This document shows, one piece after another, positions 1 to 11,296 of a DNA stretch of 32,238 nt (the first letter of the stretch is position 1; every line of letters begins with the position of its first letter). The stretch covers positions 1 through 32,238 of the forward strand of contig JAAVTG010000791.1 in the NCBI GenBank assembly GCA_011947345.1. The letters are read 5' to 3'. Position numbers and translations under genes: made by a program. The notes beneath the pieces were generated by a model. It worked only from the letters and a program-made list of their open reading frames with translations. It searched no databases and was not told where the DNA came from. The stretch comes from Phytophthora quininea. Lineage: Eukaryota; Oomycota; Peronosporomycetes; Peronosporales; Peronosporaceae.

Positions 1-240
1 GAATCAAGGTAAGTAGCTGTCTCCCAACAGAACCATCTTCGCGATTCTTCCCAAATTTGCGATCGCAAGATTGGAAGGTGATTCTCCAGCAAGTTCCGGA
101 GTTGATGCATCATCCGATGGAAGACCTGGGGTGTCCTCGACAAAGGATTCATGAAACCTTGTCCAGGGTGATTTCTCTACGTGGATGTCTACTGCCGGTA
201 ATTCATGTTGCGATAGCTTCGGAGACCTCACAGTTGAGTT
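1..240 (+). mobile_element. Inverted fragment of a LINE reverse transcriptase C-terminal region (copy 1)
   Basis: The plus strand encodes a piece of the region just before the zinc-binding domain of the LINEs in this window. It shares the core HHPMEDLGCPRQR and the following LRG-LLPV block with the minus-strand elements A, A' and B. It lies in the opposite orientation to its neighbours and is cut at about 240, where the 3' tail of LINE A begins. The window starts inside it, so its left end is unknown. It is a dead fragment. It recurs almost unchanged at 7970-8221. Confidence 0.8.
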
Positions 241-2048
241 GAAATGGTTTGATTAACTCGTTAGCGGATTCTCTCGTCTGGAAGGTGTAGCTTAGACAAT
301 CTATCTAATCAAGAATCCATTCGCAGAATTCAGCTAAACTCGCGGGATTCAAATACCCTGCGGCCGTTCTAGAAGAATGTATTTCGGAGGATTAAACCCC
401 AATTGCCGGACTAGTTCTGCAATCGTTGAGGAATCGCAATGAAGATCCGTCGCATGCTGGTAAATGAATTGGTAGTGCATCTTAAAGGAACTTTGCAGAT
501 CAGCAACGTTAGGCATTTCTGCCTCCGTCTCACGGAAATGAATGTCGTTTCGCAATCTCCATGTGGCGTGGAAAACAATAGCAGTTTGCACTTCCCAAAG
601 AAGCAGCAATTCTTTTGCTTCTCTCTCCATCTTGTGTGGATGTCTTGTAGCTTTGGAAAAAGCAACAGCCGCCAGCTCAGAGATGGTCGGAAGACTGATG
701 ACCACGGAGCCCACATTTGGCGCCACATTTCTTTCAAGCCTGGGCACGTATAAAAGCAGTGCTCAACCGTTTCGATAACTTGACACGTAGGACGAACACA
801 TTGTTGAATGTTTGGGTCCAGTGATCTTAGAAAGTAAAGCCGCGAGCCCACAGTCAAATCACCAAAGTACAGGCACAGCATTATGTCATGGACCACAGGT
901 AGGAGAAACCCACGAAGTGATAGGAAGCTCGACAATGTTTGATGAACACGTTGTCTAGGGCACCCTAAATCTTCCATCGGATGATGATCCATATCTGGTA
1001 CTTTTTGAAGGAGTTTTGTCCAATCTTGAAGTCGCAAGTATGGGAAGAAGCGCGCCTTTGGCTCAGTTGGAACCAATCCATTAACGTTTACTCCAAATAC
1101 TGGTGGTGTGCTTGAAATTGCCACAACTCGAATACCCCCAGCTTCAGGATCCGGCAGAACACGATAAAAAAACTTGCGTCAACTGATGATAAAGCCGACA
1201 TATATCGTGCAGAACAATTTGGGATCCACGGGTAGGATGAAGCGCTGAACATACTTTAGTAAAAAAGTAGTGGACGACGGCCAACAGCGATTACCATCCA
1301 GGAAGTCTGCAAAACACCAAAATTGGTGTTCTGCAAGTGCGCGGCATAAATTGCGAAATTTTATGGATCCTGCGCCAAGCGGCTTCGAGAATCTTGTGGC
1401 GTCCCGAGCGTACAAAAGTGAAACGCTGGTACCTTGCTCCACCATATCGGGCTAGATAGCACGAACTGCAACGTACTGGTTCTACTTTGGTGTAGAGACG
1501 TTCGACTTGGCCATTGAATACGGTTCCACTCCTTCAAAACATGCCGCCACCACAAGGGAGCACTGTAGACCTCCATCCTGCGGGCTTCGGAGGTTCTTGG
1601 AGCAGAAAATCACCCGAAGCAGGTCGCGCGAATTTGCCATATCGTCGTTGGAGCATTGCCAACAGTGGGCGATACCATACATCATCATCTGTAGGAGTAG
1701 CAGCGCTAATCGTAGCTACAATTTTCTGCAGAAGTTGGAAGTGCTGACGCTGGATAATCATCTTCACGACAGGAACCCCAATACCATCCGCGTCCCGGGG
1801 TCGTGCAGCTAATCCTTTCTTAACAATACTTATTTCTGCTTTCCCAACGCTCACTCGGTTGTACACTACATATCGATTAACAATTCCTTGCCAGCAATTT
1901 ATAAACCGAGTTGGAATCGTCACGGTGGCTGTAAAATACCAGAGTAGTGATAAATCTCTGCTTGTGCAATCAGTCTTCGCCCAAGCAGGGTTCTTGCTCT
2001 ACCTTGCCAAGCTTCAACCGTGTTATCAACTTTTTGTACGAAGGAAAT
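241..2048 (-). mobile_element. 5'-truncated LINE (element A), 3' half of ORF2 with zinc-binding domain
   Basis: Read on the minus strand, this runs from a truncated 5' end near 2040 to a 3' tail near 245. It encodes the region after the reverse-transcriptase catalytic core (block IPTRFINCWQGIVNRYV), the W-rich linker, and the zinc-binding domain with HHPMEDLGCPRQR and a Cys/His cluster ending HCFYTCPGL. The stop is near 349, followed by about 100 bases of 3' UTR. The frame is broken at several places. At 1410-1413 and 1554-1556 the broken copy has one A and one G fewer than copy A', which is open there. No catalytic FADD motif is present, so the copy cannot move on its own. Confidence 0.88.
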
Positions 2049-2093
2049 TGAATTGATTAACTGTTTAGCGGATTTCTCGTCTTAAGGTGATAA
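2049..2093 (-). repeat. Orphan LINE 3' tail at the junction of elements A and B
   Basis: This is a second copy of the conserved LINE 3' terminus (minus strand, core GAGAAATCCGCTAAACAGTT). It lies between the truncated 5' end of A and the 3' end of B. The same tail stands at 10030-10071, where it is the genuine 3' end of LINE C. It therefore looks like a remnant carried along when the 2.1-kb block was duplicated. Confidence 0.7.
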
Positions 2094-2106
2094 TTATTAT
2101 TAAAAT

Positions 2107-2143
2107 GAGTTGATTAACACTTTAGCGGATTTCTCGTCTAAGC
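2107..2143 (-). repeat. Conserved LINE 3' tail of element B
   Basis: On the minus strand it reads TAGACGAGAAATCCGCTAAA followed by GTGTTAATCAACTC. It closely matches tails at about 246-280, 2050-2084, 8227-8261, 10030-10064, 11330-11360 (weaker) and 12261-12287. Each marks the 3' end of a LINE copy, so it is probably the sequence recognised by the element's reverse transcriptase. Confidence 0.75.
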
Positions 2144-2166
2144 TGCTTTATCTCGTAGCATCAGAT

Positions 2167-5100
2167 TTATCGTTGAGGAATCCAAATGGTGTGTTGCTCT
2201 AGAGCAATAGCATTCGTGTCTTTTGGCGGTTCGAAGCCCAATTGACGTATTATCGACAGTATTGCCGATTCGTCGTAATGGAGTTCAGCTGCGTGTTGGT
2301 AGATGAATTGGTAGTGCATTTTGAAGGAGCACATCATTCCTGGAATGCTTGGAGTTTCGGTTGGGGCCTCTCTGAACAGAATGTCATTTCGTAGTCTCCA
2401 TGTTGCATGGAATATGATCGCCGTGTGCACTCTCCATAGAAGAAGGAGTACCTTACCATTTTCTCGCCATCTTGTTCGCAGGTCTTGTGTTGTGGGGAAG
2501 AGCAGAAGCCGCCAAGTCAATCGAGTTCTGAACGCCCGACGCCAGGGCTTGTATACGTGTTCCCACATCGATGTAAGCGATGTGCACTTGAAGAAGCAAT
2601 GTTGTACTGTTTCAATCGCTTGACACCCAGGGCGTACACATTGCTGAATTGTCGGGTTCAACGATTTCAAGAAATATAGTCTCGAGCCGACGGTAATATC
2701 ACCGCAATATAGTCGTAACATCACATCATGAACCACTGGAAGTACCAGTCCTCGCAGTGCTAGTATTTTTGACAGCGTTTGGTGAACACGTCGCCGTGGG
2801 CATCCCAAATCCTCAAGTGGATGGTGCTCCAGCGCAGGTGTTTGTTCAAGCAGCTTACCCCAGTCCTTTTTCCGTAGTTTTGGAAAGAATCGTACGCTTG
2901 GCGTAGTAATATTGGCACTGCTCACAGATAATCCGTGAATCGGAGGTGTGTTTGTTGCATTTGCCGCTTGGATCTCTCCTGGATGAGGTTGAGGTAGAAT
3001 TCTTGACATAACTTCTCTCAACTGTCTGTAGAGACGAAAAATATCCGTAAGAACAACTTCAGATCCGAGTATCGGATGAAGCGTTGAACATATTCTGGCG
3101 AAGAACGCGGCCGATGAAGGCCAGTAATGATTTTCATCCAGAAAATCGGCAAAACAGTCCAGCTTTTTCTCCGCAAGTGCACGACACAAGCGGCCAAACT
3201 TGGTGGTACCTGACCCCAATGGCGTCGAAGTTTGTGTTAACTCTCTGGAGTGCCACAGATGGAATTCGGATGACTTATTCCACCATATTGGACTGTACAA
3301 TGCATATTGCACTTTTTGAGTCTACTGACTTGTAGCGCCGATCGTTGTGGCCAATTTATTCTGTCCCAATCGCGCAGAGTTCGCCGCCACCACAGTGGCA
3401 TCATTGTTGCTCTCCAACCCGCAGGTCGAGGTGGATCTTGAAACAGAAAGTCACTGGATCGCGGCCTAGCGAATTCCCCATATCGTAGTTGGATTATATG
3501 CATCATTGGTCGATACCACACGTTGTCATCGCTGTCCGAGTTGGAACTGGTGGTCGCCACAAAATGCTGCAACTGCTGTAGGTGCTGGCGGCGAATCACT
3601 GTTGCTACATCAGGGACTCCGATTCCGTCCATTTCTCGCGGTGTTGTCGCTAGTCCTTTTTGTACAATGCTCACGCCCGCTTTTCCGGCACTAATGCGAT
3701 TGTATAGAACGTAGCGGTTTATCATTCCTTGCCATCGCTTTATAAATCGTGTGGGAATTAGCATCGCAGTTGTGAAGTACCAAAGTATAGACAAAATCTC
3801 AACTTGAGCGATTAGTCTTCGACCAAGCAGAGTACGCGCTCGCCCTTTCCAGAGCTGCAAGCGTTTAATCATCTTTTGATCGAGCTGCGCCGCAAGTTTT
3901 TCAGATGTGTCCAAATTTCCAAAAGGTATGCCAAGGTAGCGCGTTGTTTCGCCTCGTTTCAACGATCGAAGCGGCTCCAAACGTGGTGCTGGACACTTAT
4001 TATTCAGACTCATCATGACGCTTTTGGTGTGGTTCAGCTGCGCTCCAGATCCCACGCAGTAGCAGTCTACGATCTTCAGTTGATCCACCAATTGTGCCTT
4101 CCCTTTTGAGAAGAGAACTGTGTCATCAGCAAAAAACGCCACAGGAATCCGTAACGTCTCATTTACTTCGACGCCGAGATCTCGATTGGCTCGCAAGAGA
4201 TTTCCCAGTGGTTCTAGTGAGTGCAAACAAGAACGGCAATAATGGATCCCCTTGTTTAACTCCGCGTGCTGGAGATAGAGCATCTTGAGCCCACCCATTT
4301 ATCATCAACGAACACTGTGTGTTTTCGTACATTAATTCAATCCACGAACGGAATCGCGGGCCAAGCCCTTGTCGTTCGAGCACGCGAAATAGGTATTGTC
4401 GATTTACCCGATCATACGCTTTCGCAAAATCCAGGAAGGTGGCAATGCCTCGATGGTTCTGGGATGTCATCAAATGTTGCAAGTCTCGCACCAGGAAAAT
4501 TTGTTCGTGGATTGAGCGTCCAGGTATAAATCCTTTTGGTCAGGATGTACTAACCTGGACATCAAAGGACGTAGTCGATTGACAAGCACTCGCGAGAGTA
4601 TTTTAACCTCCACCGGCATCAATGTTATCGGGCGGAAGTTTCCGGGGTTGCCTCGTTCACCTTTCTTGAACAACAATGCCACTGACGAGTATCGTTGGTG
4701 TGGGAGTAATATTCCACGTTCAAGCTGGTAATTAAACACTACCAACAGGATTTCACCAAATGTTTCTGGGTCCAGTCGGTAAAAATCGCTTGTAAACCCA
4801 TCCGGTCCCGGAGCTGAGTGGGGCTTCAGTGTTTTAATTGCCGCTACGAATTCCTCGACAGTGAGATCATTTTCGAGGTCGGCAGCTGCATCAGCATCCA
4901 AACGGCGAGTGATGCTATCGAGTAGTTTTTGTTGTGTATCCCTGTCAACATGAGTATCAGTGGGGTCAGACATAAAGCGATCGTCACCAAATATTTTCCC
5001 CCAGTGTTCTTGAAATCCTCTGCACACTTCAGCTGGGTCTGTGGATACCGAGCCGTCCGCTTTCCGAATTGCGCGAAATGGGGTATTACGCAATTCGTAG

Positions 5101-6292
5101 CGTGGGGGTCGGAAGAAATACTTGTTGCTCTTTTCCGCCTTGGATACTGTCTGTTCAAAGCCGCGGTTGGCGCCAAAAGCTTCCCATTCCTCTTTACACT
5201 CCTCATAGTGTTGTTTCGCGAAATAGTAATTTATCTCGTCTTGATCATTAGCGGATTCATCTCTCAGTGCTGATGCACATTCTTCTACTTGTTCCCGAGC
5301 AGCATTGAGGTCAGCACGTCCTGTATGCCGCAGCGTCCGCTGACAACGTTTTAAGTAGCCCTTCATTCTCCTTTTCCACGACTTCCACACTATGCCTGGG
5401 TTATTAGACGCACGGAGTATCGGCAGCAGTGCTTTGGCTTCGTTCACTATATCCAAACGTAATTCTGGTATTGCGAGGAGCCATGCCGGTAATCTCAAAA
5501 TCCGGTTCCAGTGGGGTGGTGCCACGAAGTTAATTCAATGTGGTGAGCTAGATGATCGCCGCCGTGTTCCCAATGTGAGTAGCCTGAGTCATGGTAGCAC
5601 TCTGACAGCAATGCATCTGTTAAGAAGATATAGTCGATGCGATTAATCCTCGGAAGAGGTCCTGAGTAAATTCGAGCTAGCGGGTGGTGCAGTCTCCAAG
5701 CATCGACCACATTAATTTCTGATAGCCACAGCAGTAGCGCGTTCCTACTGGAGTCTGGTTTCGGGTTTGACGAACTAGCGTCTACTTCTGGGTTTAATGC
5801 CGTGTTAAAATCTCCACACACAATGTGTACTGCATTTTCTTCAAAGTCCACCGGGAGTGCTTCAAACATTCTACGGCGTTCTGTGACTGCGTTCGGCGCA
5901 TAAACATTATGAATGTAACACCACTTACCTCCCCAGCGAAGACGAACTAGTAGGTATCGGTTTGGGATCGTAGCTTCCGAAATCACCTCTGCTGTATCAG
6001 CCGCCGGGCACGACCCGTGAATTATTGTTGCCACTCCACCACTCCTGCTATATGTTTGATGTTGGCATTCTCCATTTTTGTCCGTGATAAATACACGACC
6101 TCCAAAGCATTATCGAGTCAGATACCCAAATCTCTGCACTTGCTGTCGGTCTTTGAACCGAGTTTCTTGAATACACGCAAAATAAAATTGTTTGAGGTGC
6201 GTTGAGATCAATAGGTTTCCACCATCTTTGACCCCGCGCACATTCCAGGATAGTATTTTACAGGATTGTCCGACTTCCATGATGTTCATCAT
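2167..6292 (-). pseudogene. LINE B ORF2: endonuclease, reverse transcriptase and zinc-binding domain
   Basis: From the ATG at 6292 the protein opens with the endonuclease motif ILSWNVRG and then IQETRF. An in-frame TAA follows at 6110-6112, after which the same frame continues with the endonuclease motifs VCGDFNTAL and GGDHLAHH. The reverse transcriptase has the fingers motif SAPGPDGFTSDFY, the palm motif FLDFAKAYDRV, and the catalytic FFADDTVLFS. The tail carries a Cys/His zinc-binding block (CVRPGCQAIETVQHCFFKC). Frame breaks near 5530, 4534-4537, 4208 and 3313-3317 are single-base changes. The enzyme nicks target DNA and copies the element RNA at the nick. The last residues (IWIPQR) end at 2167. 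Confidence 0.85.
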
Positions 6293-7919
6293 TTTAGTTT
6301 GTTCTGCCTGCTTCCATGGCGGGCATTTCAGGTGACTGTGAGGCAGTCCATCGCCTGCGCTTTCCACTAGCTTCTGCACCCAACCATGCTGGGTGAAGAT
6401 CGAAGGGCACATACAGAGTGCTATCAGCTCAAAAATACTTAGCCATCGCAACAGGTTCCAGTCATTCTTTTCGTCACTTGGGAGTCTTTCAAAGACTTGT
6501 TTGAGGTACGAGCTGTAGCTGTTGCGTGTGCTGCCGATCGGCAATTTCAAGGCCGTTATACGGTCGTGAAAGGTGCGAGTGTTATCATCATCCATGGTTT
6601 CTGAGGCTAGAACACGGTTCCATAGGTGGATGTCCGCTAATTCCATTGTTTGTGAGCCACCAGTCGTTAGGTCGTCCAAGAGGGCCTTGGTCCAAGCCAA
6701 CGGAGTCGAGCACATTGACTGGACAATTTGGTCCATGTTTTTGATCCGTGTAGCAGTGTATCAACCGCTTGATAATGCTGCACACTGAGAGAAACACGGT
6801 CATCACGGGTGCTGATCTGGGCTTCTTTTCTGATAGAAGAAGGGCCTCTTCTAAAGCGAGATTTTCATCATCTTCTTGTTCGATGCGCGATGTTATGCGC
6901 TTCTTAGACGGAGCAGGGTTTACTCCACTGGATACTCCGCTGCGATTCAGGTGTGGTATTATAATCACTCCAGCGTTGACGCCAGGTGTGGTCTCCGGCT
7001 GCACAACGTCAAAATCACAATCTGGTGCATCTAGCGGTGAAAACGGGTTTTCATGCGCAAAGGATGCCTCGGTTCGCTTAAACCCGGACTCCATTTGGTT
7101 CGACATATCCATGTCGGAGTTTGCCTCTCCCTGACTATTCCATTGCGTTTCATCATTGGAATCTGTGTCGTTTGAGTATGAGCAGACATCATCTTCTTCA
7201 TCCTGGTTATCCAGCTGTAAATCATGGATTTGTGTAGCTGGTCCGCTGCCAGCTTCAGGAGGGCTGTCTGTTAGGGATCTTGTTGTATCGCGGCTCACGA
7301 CTGGTGTAGTTGGATCGCGGTCACTGGAGACATCTCGGCGGCCGAGTGGTCATTGTGACTACCAGTTAAGGGTTCACAATTGAACGGCAGTACAACTGCA
7401 TAGCGAGACTGGCGATACATGTTGGCTCTCACCGGTGGTGGTGTAGTATGCTTTCCACGCACCACGTAGAAACTCCTGCCGTACACTAGCTGATGCGTGA
7501 CATAGGAGTGTACCATGAGGCATTGGGAGGATCAGCAGAGCCGAAGTAAAAACGCCATGTTGGAGTCGTTACCTGCGTCTCTAAATTCACATCGCGAGGC
7601 GTTAAGAAGAGCGGGCGTGCTCCAATAGCACAGAGTGCTAAGAAGAGAGCGTCTGCTTCTTGCTCCGAGTGGATGCCCGAGACATCCAAAAGAACTTGTT
7701 CAGCAGCAACGATTGCTTCTCGATCTTGAACTTCTTTCCCATCAGGATCACCTCTTGTCCGGCGAGCTTCGTTTCAACTTCAGCAGATCGAACGCGCACC
7801 AGTACACCACCAGACGGCATCTTTTCAACCATTGCCACGCCATGATGTGACAACACTTCTTTGACAGTAGCGTTTCCGTGATCTTGCAGAAATGACTTCA
7901 AAATCACCGGAACTGCCAT
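6293..7919 (-). pseudogene. LINE B ORF1-like (gag-type) region, frame-broken
   Basis: Reading from the ATG at 7919 (start MAVPVILKSF), the region encodes a basic N-terminal part that may be RRM-like, a middle part rich in aromatic and basic residues, then an acidic Asp/Glu/Ser-rich stretch and a C-terminal part. Breaks occur near 7688-7691, 7525, around 7300-7350, and at 6738-6742. Three of these sit at short base runs. After the last break the frame continues without a stop into the endonuclease region, so ORF1 and ORF2 may form one long frame, or ORF2 may restart at the ATG at 6292. The role, by analogy with other LINEs, is RNA binding and particle formation. No CCHC knuckle is evident. Confidence 0.6.
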
Positions 7920-7969
7920 GTTGGAGCAATACGATCCGGTCTTGATGACAACTGCGTGAGTCGTGGGAG

Positions 7970-8221
7970 GAGGGGTGTTTGGAATCAAGGTAAGTAGCTG
8001 TCTCCCAACAGAACCATCTTCGCGATTCTTCCCAAATTTGCGATCGCAAGATTGGAAGGTGATTCTCCAGCAAGTTCCGGAGTTGATGCATCATCCGATG
8101 GAAGACCTGGGGTGTCCTCGACAAAGGATTCATGAAACCTTGTCCAGGGTGATTTCTCTACGTGGATGTCTACTGCCGGTAATTCATGTTGTGATAGCTT
8201 CGGAGGCCTCACAGTTGAGTT
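7970..8221 (+). mobile_element. Inverted fragment of a LINE reverse transcriptase C-terminal region (copy 2)
   Basis: The plus strand encodes VFGIKV, then RFFPNLRSQDW, then HHPMEDLGCPRQR and LRGCLLPVIH, followed after a one-base shift by FGGLTVEL. Together these parallel the region just before the zinc-binding domain in A, A' and B. Similarity starts a few bases left of the direct-repeat boundary, so the 5' end of element B abuts or overlaps this inverted piece. The 3' tail of LINE A' cuts it at about 8222. Confidence 0.8.
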
Positions 8222-10071
8222 GAAATGATTTGATTCACTCGTTAGCGGATTCTCTCGTCTGGAAGGTTTAGCTTAGACAATCTATCTAATCAAGAATCCA
8301 TTCGCAGAATTCAACTAAACTCGCGGGATCCAAATACTCTGCGGCCGTTCTAGAAGAATGTCCTTTGGAGGATCAAACCCCAATTGCCGGACTAGTTCTG
8401 CAATCGCTGAGGAATCGCAATGAAGATCCGTCGGATGCTGGTAAATGAATTGGTAGTGCATCTTAAAGGAGTTTTGCAGATTAGCAACGTTAGGCATTTC
8501 TGCCTCCGTCTCACGGAAATGAATGTCGTTTCGCAATCTCCATGTGGCGTGGAAAACAATAGCAGTTTGCACTTCCCAAAGAAGCAGCAATTCTTTTGCT
8601 TCTCTCTCCATCTTGTGTGGATGTCTTGTAGCTTTGGAAAAGCAACAGCCGCCAGCTCAGAGATGGTCGGAAGACTGATGACCACGGAGCCCACATTTGG
8701 CGCCACATTTCTTTCAAGCCTGGGCACGTATAAAAGCAGTGCTCAACCGTTTCGATAGCTTGACACGTAGGACGAACACACTGTTGAATGCTTGGGTCCA
8801 GTGATCTTAGAAAGTAAAGCCGCGAGCCCACAGTCAAATCACCAAAGTACAGGCGCAGCATTATGTCATGGACCACAGGTAGGAGAAACCCACGAAGCGA
8901 TAGGAAGCTCGACAATGTTTGATGAACACGTTGTCTAGGGCACCCTAAATCTTCCATCGGATGATGATCCATATCTGGTACTTTTTGAGTTTTGTCCAAT
9001 CTTGAAGTCGCAAGTAAGGGAAGAAGCGCGCTTTTGGCTCAGTTAAAACCAATCCATTAACTTTTACTCCAAATACTGGTGGTGTGTTTGAAATTGCCAC
9101 AACTCGAATACCCCCAGCTTCAGGATGCGGTATAACACGATAAAAAAACTTGCGTCAACTGATGATAAAGCCGACATATATCGTGCAGAACAATTTGGGA
9201 TCCACGGGTAGGATGAAGCGCTGGACATACTTTAGTGAAAAAGTAGTGGACGACGGCCAACAGCGATTACCATCCAGGAAGTCTGCAAAACACCAAAATT
9301 GGTGTTCTGCAAGTGCGCGGCATAAATTGCGAAATTTTATGGATCCTGCGCCAAGCGGCTTCGAGAATCTTGTGGCGTCCCGAGCGTACAAAAAGTGAAA
9401 CGCTGGTACCTTGCTCCACCATATCGGGCTAGATAGCACGAACTGCAACGTACTGGTTCTACTTTGGTGTAGAGACGTTCGACTTGGCCATTGAATACGG
9501 TTCCACTCCTTCAAAACATGCCGCCACCACAAGGGGAGCACTGTAGACCTCCATCCTGCGGGCTTCGGAGGTTCTTGGAGCAGAAAATCACCCGAAGCAG
9601 GTCGCGCGAATTTGCCATATCGTCGTTGGAGCATTGCCAACAGTGGGCGATACCATACATCATCATCTGTAGGAGTAGCAGCGCTAATCGTAGCTACAAT
9701 TTTCTGCAGAAGTTGGAAGTGCTGACGCTGGATAATCATCTTCACGACAGGAACCCCAATACCATCCGCGTCCCGGGGTCGTGCAGCTAATCCTTTCTTA
9801 ACAATACTTATTTCTGCTTTCCCAACGCTCACTCGGTTGTACACTACATATCGATTAACAATTCCTTGCCAGCAATTTATAAACCGAGTTGGAATCGTCA
9901 CGGTGGCTGTAAAATACCAGAGTAGTGATAAATCTCTGCTTGTGCAATCAGTCTTCGCCCAAGCAGGGTTCTTGCTCTACCTTGCCAAGCTTCAACCGTG
10001 TTATCAACTTTTTGTACGAAGGAAATTGAATTGATTAACTGTTTAGCGGATTTCTCGTCTTAAGGTGATAA
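7982..10071. repeat. Long direct repeat, right copy (pairs with 1-2093)
   Basis: It is near-identical to the start of the window with a constant offset of about 7,980 bases. Differences include single substitutions, a 6-base deletion near 8986, and base-run lengths (A4 here against A5 at 656-660; A5 here against A4 near 1410; G4 here against G3 near 1554). Confidence 0.93.
8222..10029 (-). mobile_element. 5'-truncated LINE (element A'), 3' half of ORF2
   Basis: This is the second copy of element A. The stretch 9155-9901 stays open for about 248 codons, covering the block IPTRFINCWQGIVNRYV through the linker to LWWRHVLKEW and beyond, where copy A is broken. The distal part (8315-8999) carries HHPMEDLGCPRQR and the Cys/His block but is frame-broken, notably at the A4 run near 8638-8641, where copy A has A5 and stays open. 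The 3' tail lies at 8227-8261. It is a dead 3' fragment without catalytic motifs. Its 5' truncation joins the 3' tail of LINE C. Confidence 0.88.
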
Positions 10072-10700
10072 GCTATCTATCCGTGAGAGTTACGTTCGTG
10101 TCGTCCACATGTGGTGCATGGGTTCCGGGATATTATTTTCTGGCGGATCACAGCCAAGTTGTTGCAGCACGCGGACCACAGTAGCGCGGTTGCAATGAAG
10201 CTCATGTGCGTGTTGGTAGAGGAATTGGAAGTGCAAGATGCACTACCAACGAGTTCAGCAGATTGAGAATATTTGGCACTTCAGCTGTTGTTTCCGGAAA
10301 TGAATGTCGTTCCTGAGCCGCCATGCTGCATGAAACACAATCGCTGTGTATATCCTCCATATTGCGCTGGTATCATACCAGTGGTATGAAGTATCATACC
10401 CATCGTCCACCAATGTCTTTCGTGTGTACACAGAAGATCGTCGTCGAACCGGCCAAAAGTTCCTTTAGCGCCGCTTTCGCTGTCTCTGAAATCGGGGAGC
10501 TGTTCGTGCTCCTACGTATTTCAGATACTTTGTCAGGTTTGATCTCTTCAGTCGGAAGCCCAGCCAGTGTTCAATCACCTGTTGCCAAATTGCTTGTACT
10601 CGGGCGCAGTCCCAAAAATGTGTTTCACGGTCTAATCATAAACCCCGCGTGGCGCCGAGTATGGGAGGAGAAGGAGTTCCTGGTGTCTAGTACGAAGCGG
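10030..10700 (-). mobile_element. Eroded LINE 3' end (element C)
   Basis: The minus strand shows short coding islands only. Near 10640-10560 is a zinc-binding-domain block, THFWDCARVQAIWQQVIEHW. Near 10330 is the AIVFHAAWRLRND block shared with A, B and D. Near 10170 there is a C-terminal VLQQLGCDPP followed by a stop near 10110. The conserved 3' tail follows at 10030-10064. Many stops and frame changes separate the islands. It is more diverged than A and B, so either older or from another subfamily. Confidence 0.72.
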
Positions 10701-10779
10701 TGACGTGCTGGGAGATAATCCACAAGAACTCAACCCCTCACTACAGCATCCAGGGGCTCGGTACCCCTGTGTGTTTAAA

Positions 10780-11215
10780 GTTTAACCACCAAGGCGCGCT
10801 GGACTCGGCGGACCCTTCGCGTTCAAGATCAAAAACCGCCAACACTCGGGAGGACCGGTAGCCCTCTCTCATGCCAAAGATTTTCCCTACCAAACGCGCG
10901 ACGGACCTGGTGACCCTCAACCCTCAGGACAAGCACAAAAGCGAATGGGACCGGTGACCCTCATGCGCTCGAAGATTTCCCACCAAGGCGCGGAGGATTT
11001 GGTGACCCTCTAGCGTTTCATCTACAACACCAAAGGCACGGCGGACCTGGTGGCCCCGTCGAGTTATCAAGATATCTCTAGGGATCTCCCACCGAGGCGC
11101 GTAGGGCCTGGTGAACCCTCTGCATGTACATGAAGTATCTAACACCACCGCATGGGAGAATTAGTGACCTCTCATGTGTATATGAAGTTACAGCACCACA
11201 AGCGCTCACAGAGCA
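10780..11215. repeat. Degenerate minisatellite, about eight imperfect units of roughly 45-62 bases
   Basis: Successive units share a core of the form CACCAAGGCGCG, a few bases, then GGACCTGGTGACCCTC, followed by a more variable AT-richer spacer often ending in GAAGAT or GAAGTAT. Clear cores start near 10786, 10848, 10889, 10941, 10981, 11028, 11090 and 11138. No open frame runs through it in a convincing way. It lies between LINE C and LINE D. The units have drifted considerably, so the array is old. Confidence 0.7.
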
Positions 11216-11296
11216 AGGAAGTTCCAAGGTCTCAAGACAACAATAAGACATGCCAAAGCGGATAAGGCACAGCCTCTAGCGATATCAGGAGTCTAT

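Larger units (their letters stand above)
1..2093. repeat. Long direct repeat, left copy (pairs with 7982-10071)
   Basis: Position 1 aligns with 7982 and the match continues to about 2093/10071 with scattered substitutions and a few short indels. After the shared stretch ending in AAGGTGATA the left copy runs into the 3' UTR of LINE B and the right copy into LINE C. The window begins inside the repeat, so the duplicated unit may extend further left. Confidence 0.93.
2094..7981 (-). mobile_element. Near-full-length non-LTR retrotransposon (element B; apurinic-type endonuclease LINE)
   Basis: A 5.9-kb element on the minus strand. Domains in order are an ORF1-like protein (about 7919-6300), an endonuclease/exonuclease/phosphatase domain (about 6290-5540), a reverse transcriptase (about 5000-3700), and a C-terminal zinc-binding domain (about 2850-2500). 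The 3' UTR ends in a conserved tail at about 2107-2143. No RNase H domain is visible. Most frame breaks are one-base changes at short runs of identical bases, for example 7688-7691, 6738-6742, 4534-4537 and 3313-3317. One clear in-frame stop lies in the endonuclease at 6110-6112. I found no convincing target-site duplication around it. It resembles L1-like elements, but the clade cannot be settled by eye. Confidence 0.88.

Noticed and set aside
2094..7981. A CRISPR array, LTR element or virus origin for the repetitive region
   Set aside because: There are no regularly spaced short repeats, no LTRs, integrase or protease motifs, and no capsid genes. The endonuclease-reverse transcriptase-zinc domain order is that of a LINE.
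10323..10703. A 126-codon plus-strand frame
   Set aside because: It is the antisense of the eroded LINE C zinc-binding region.
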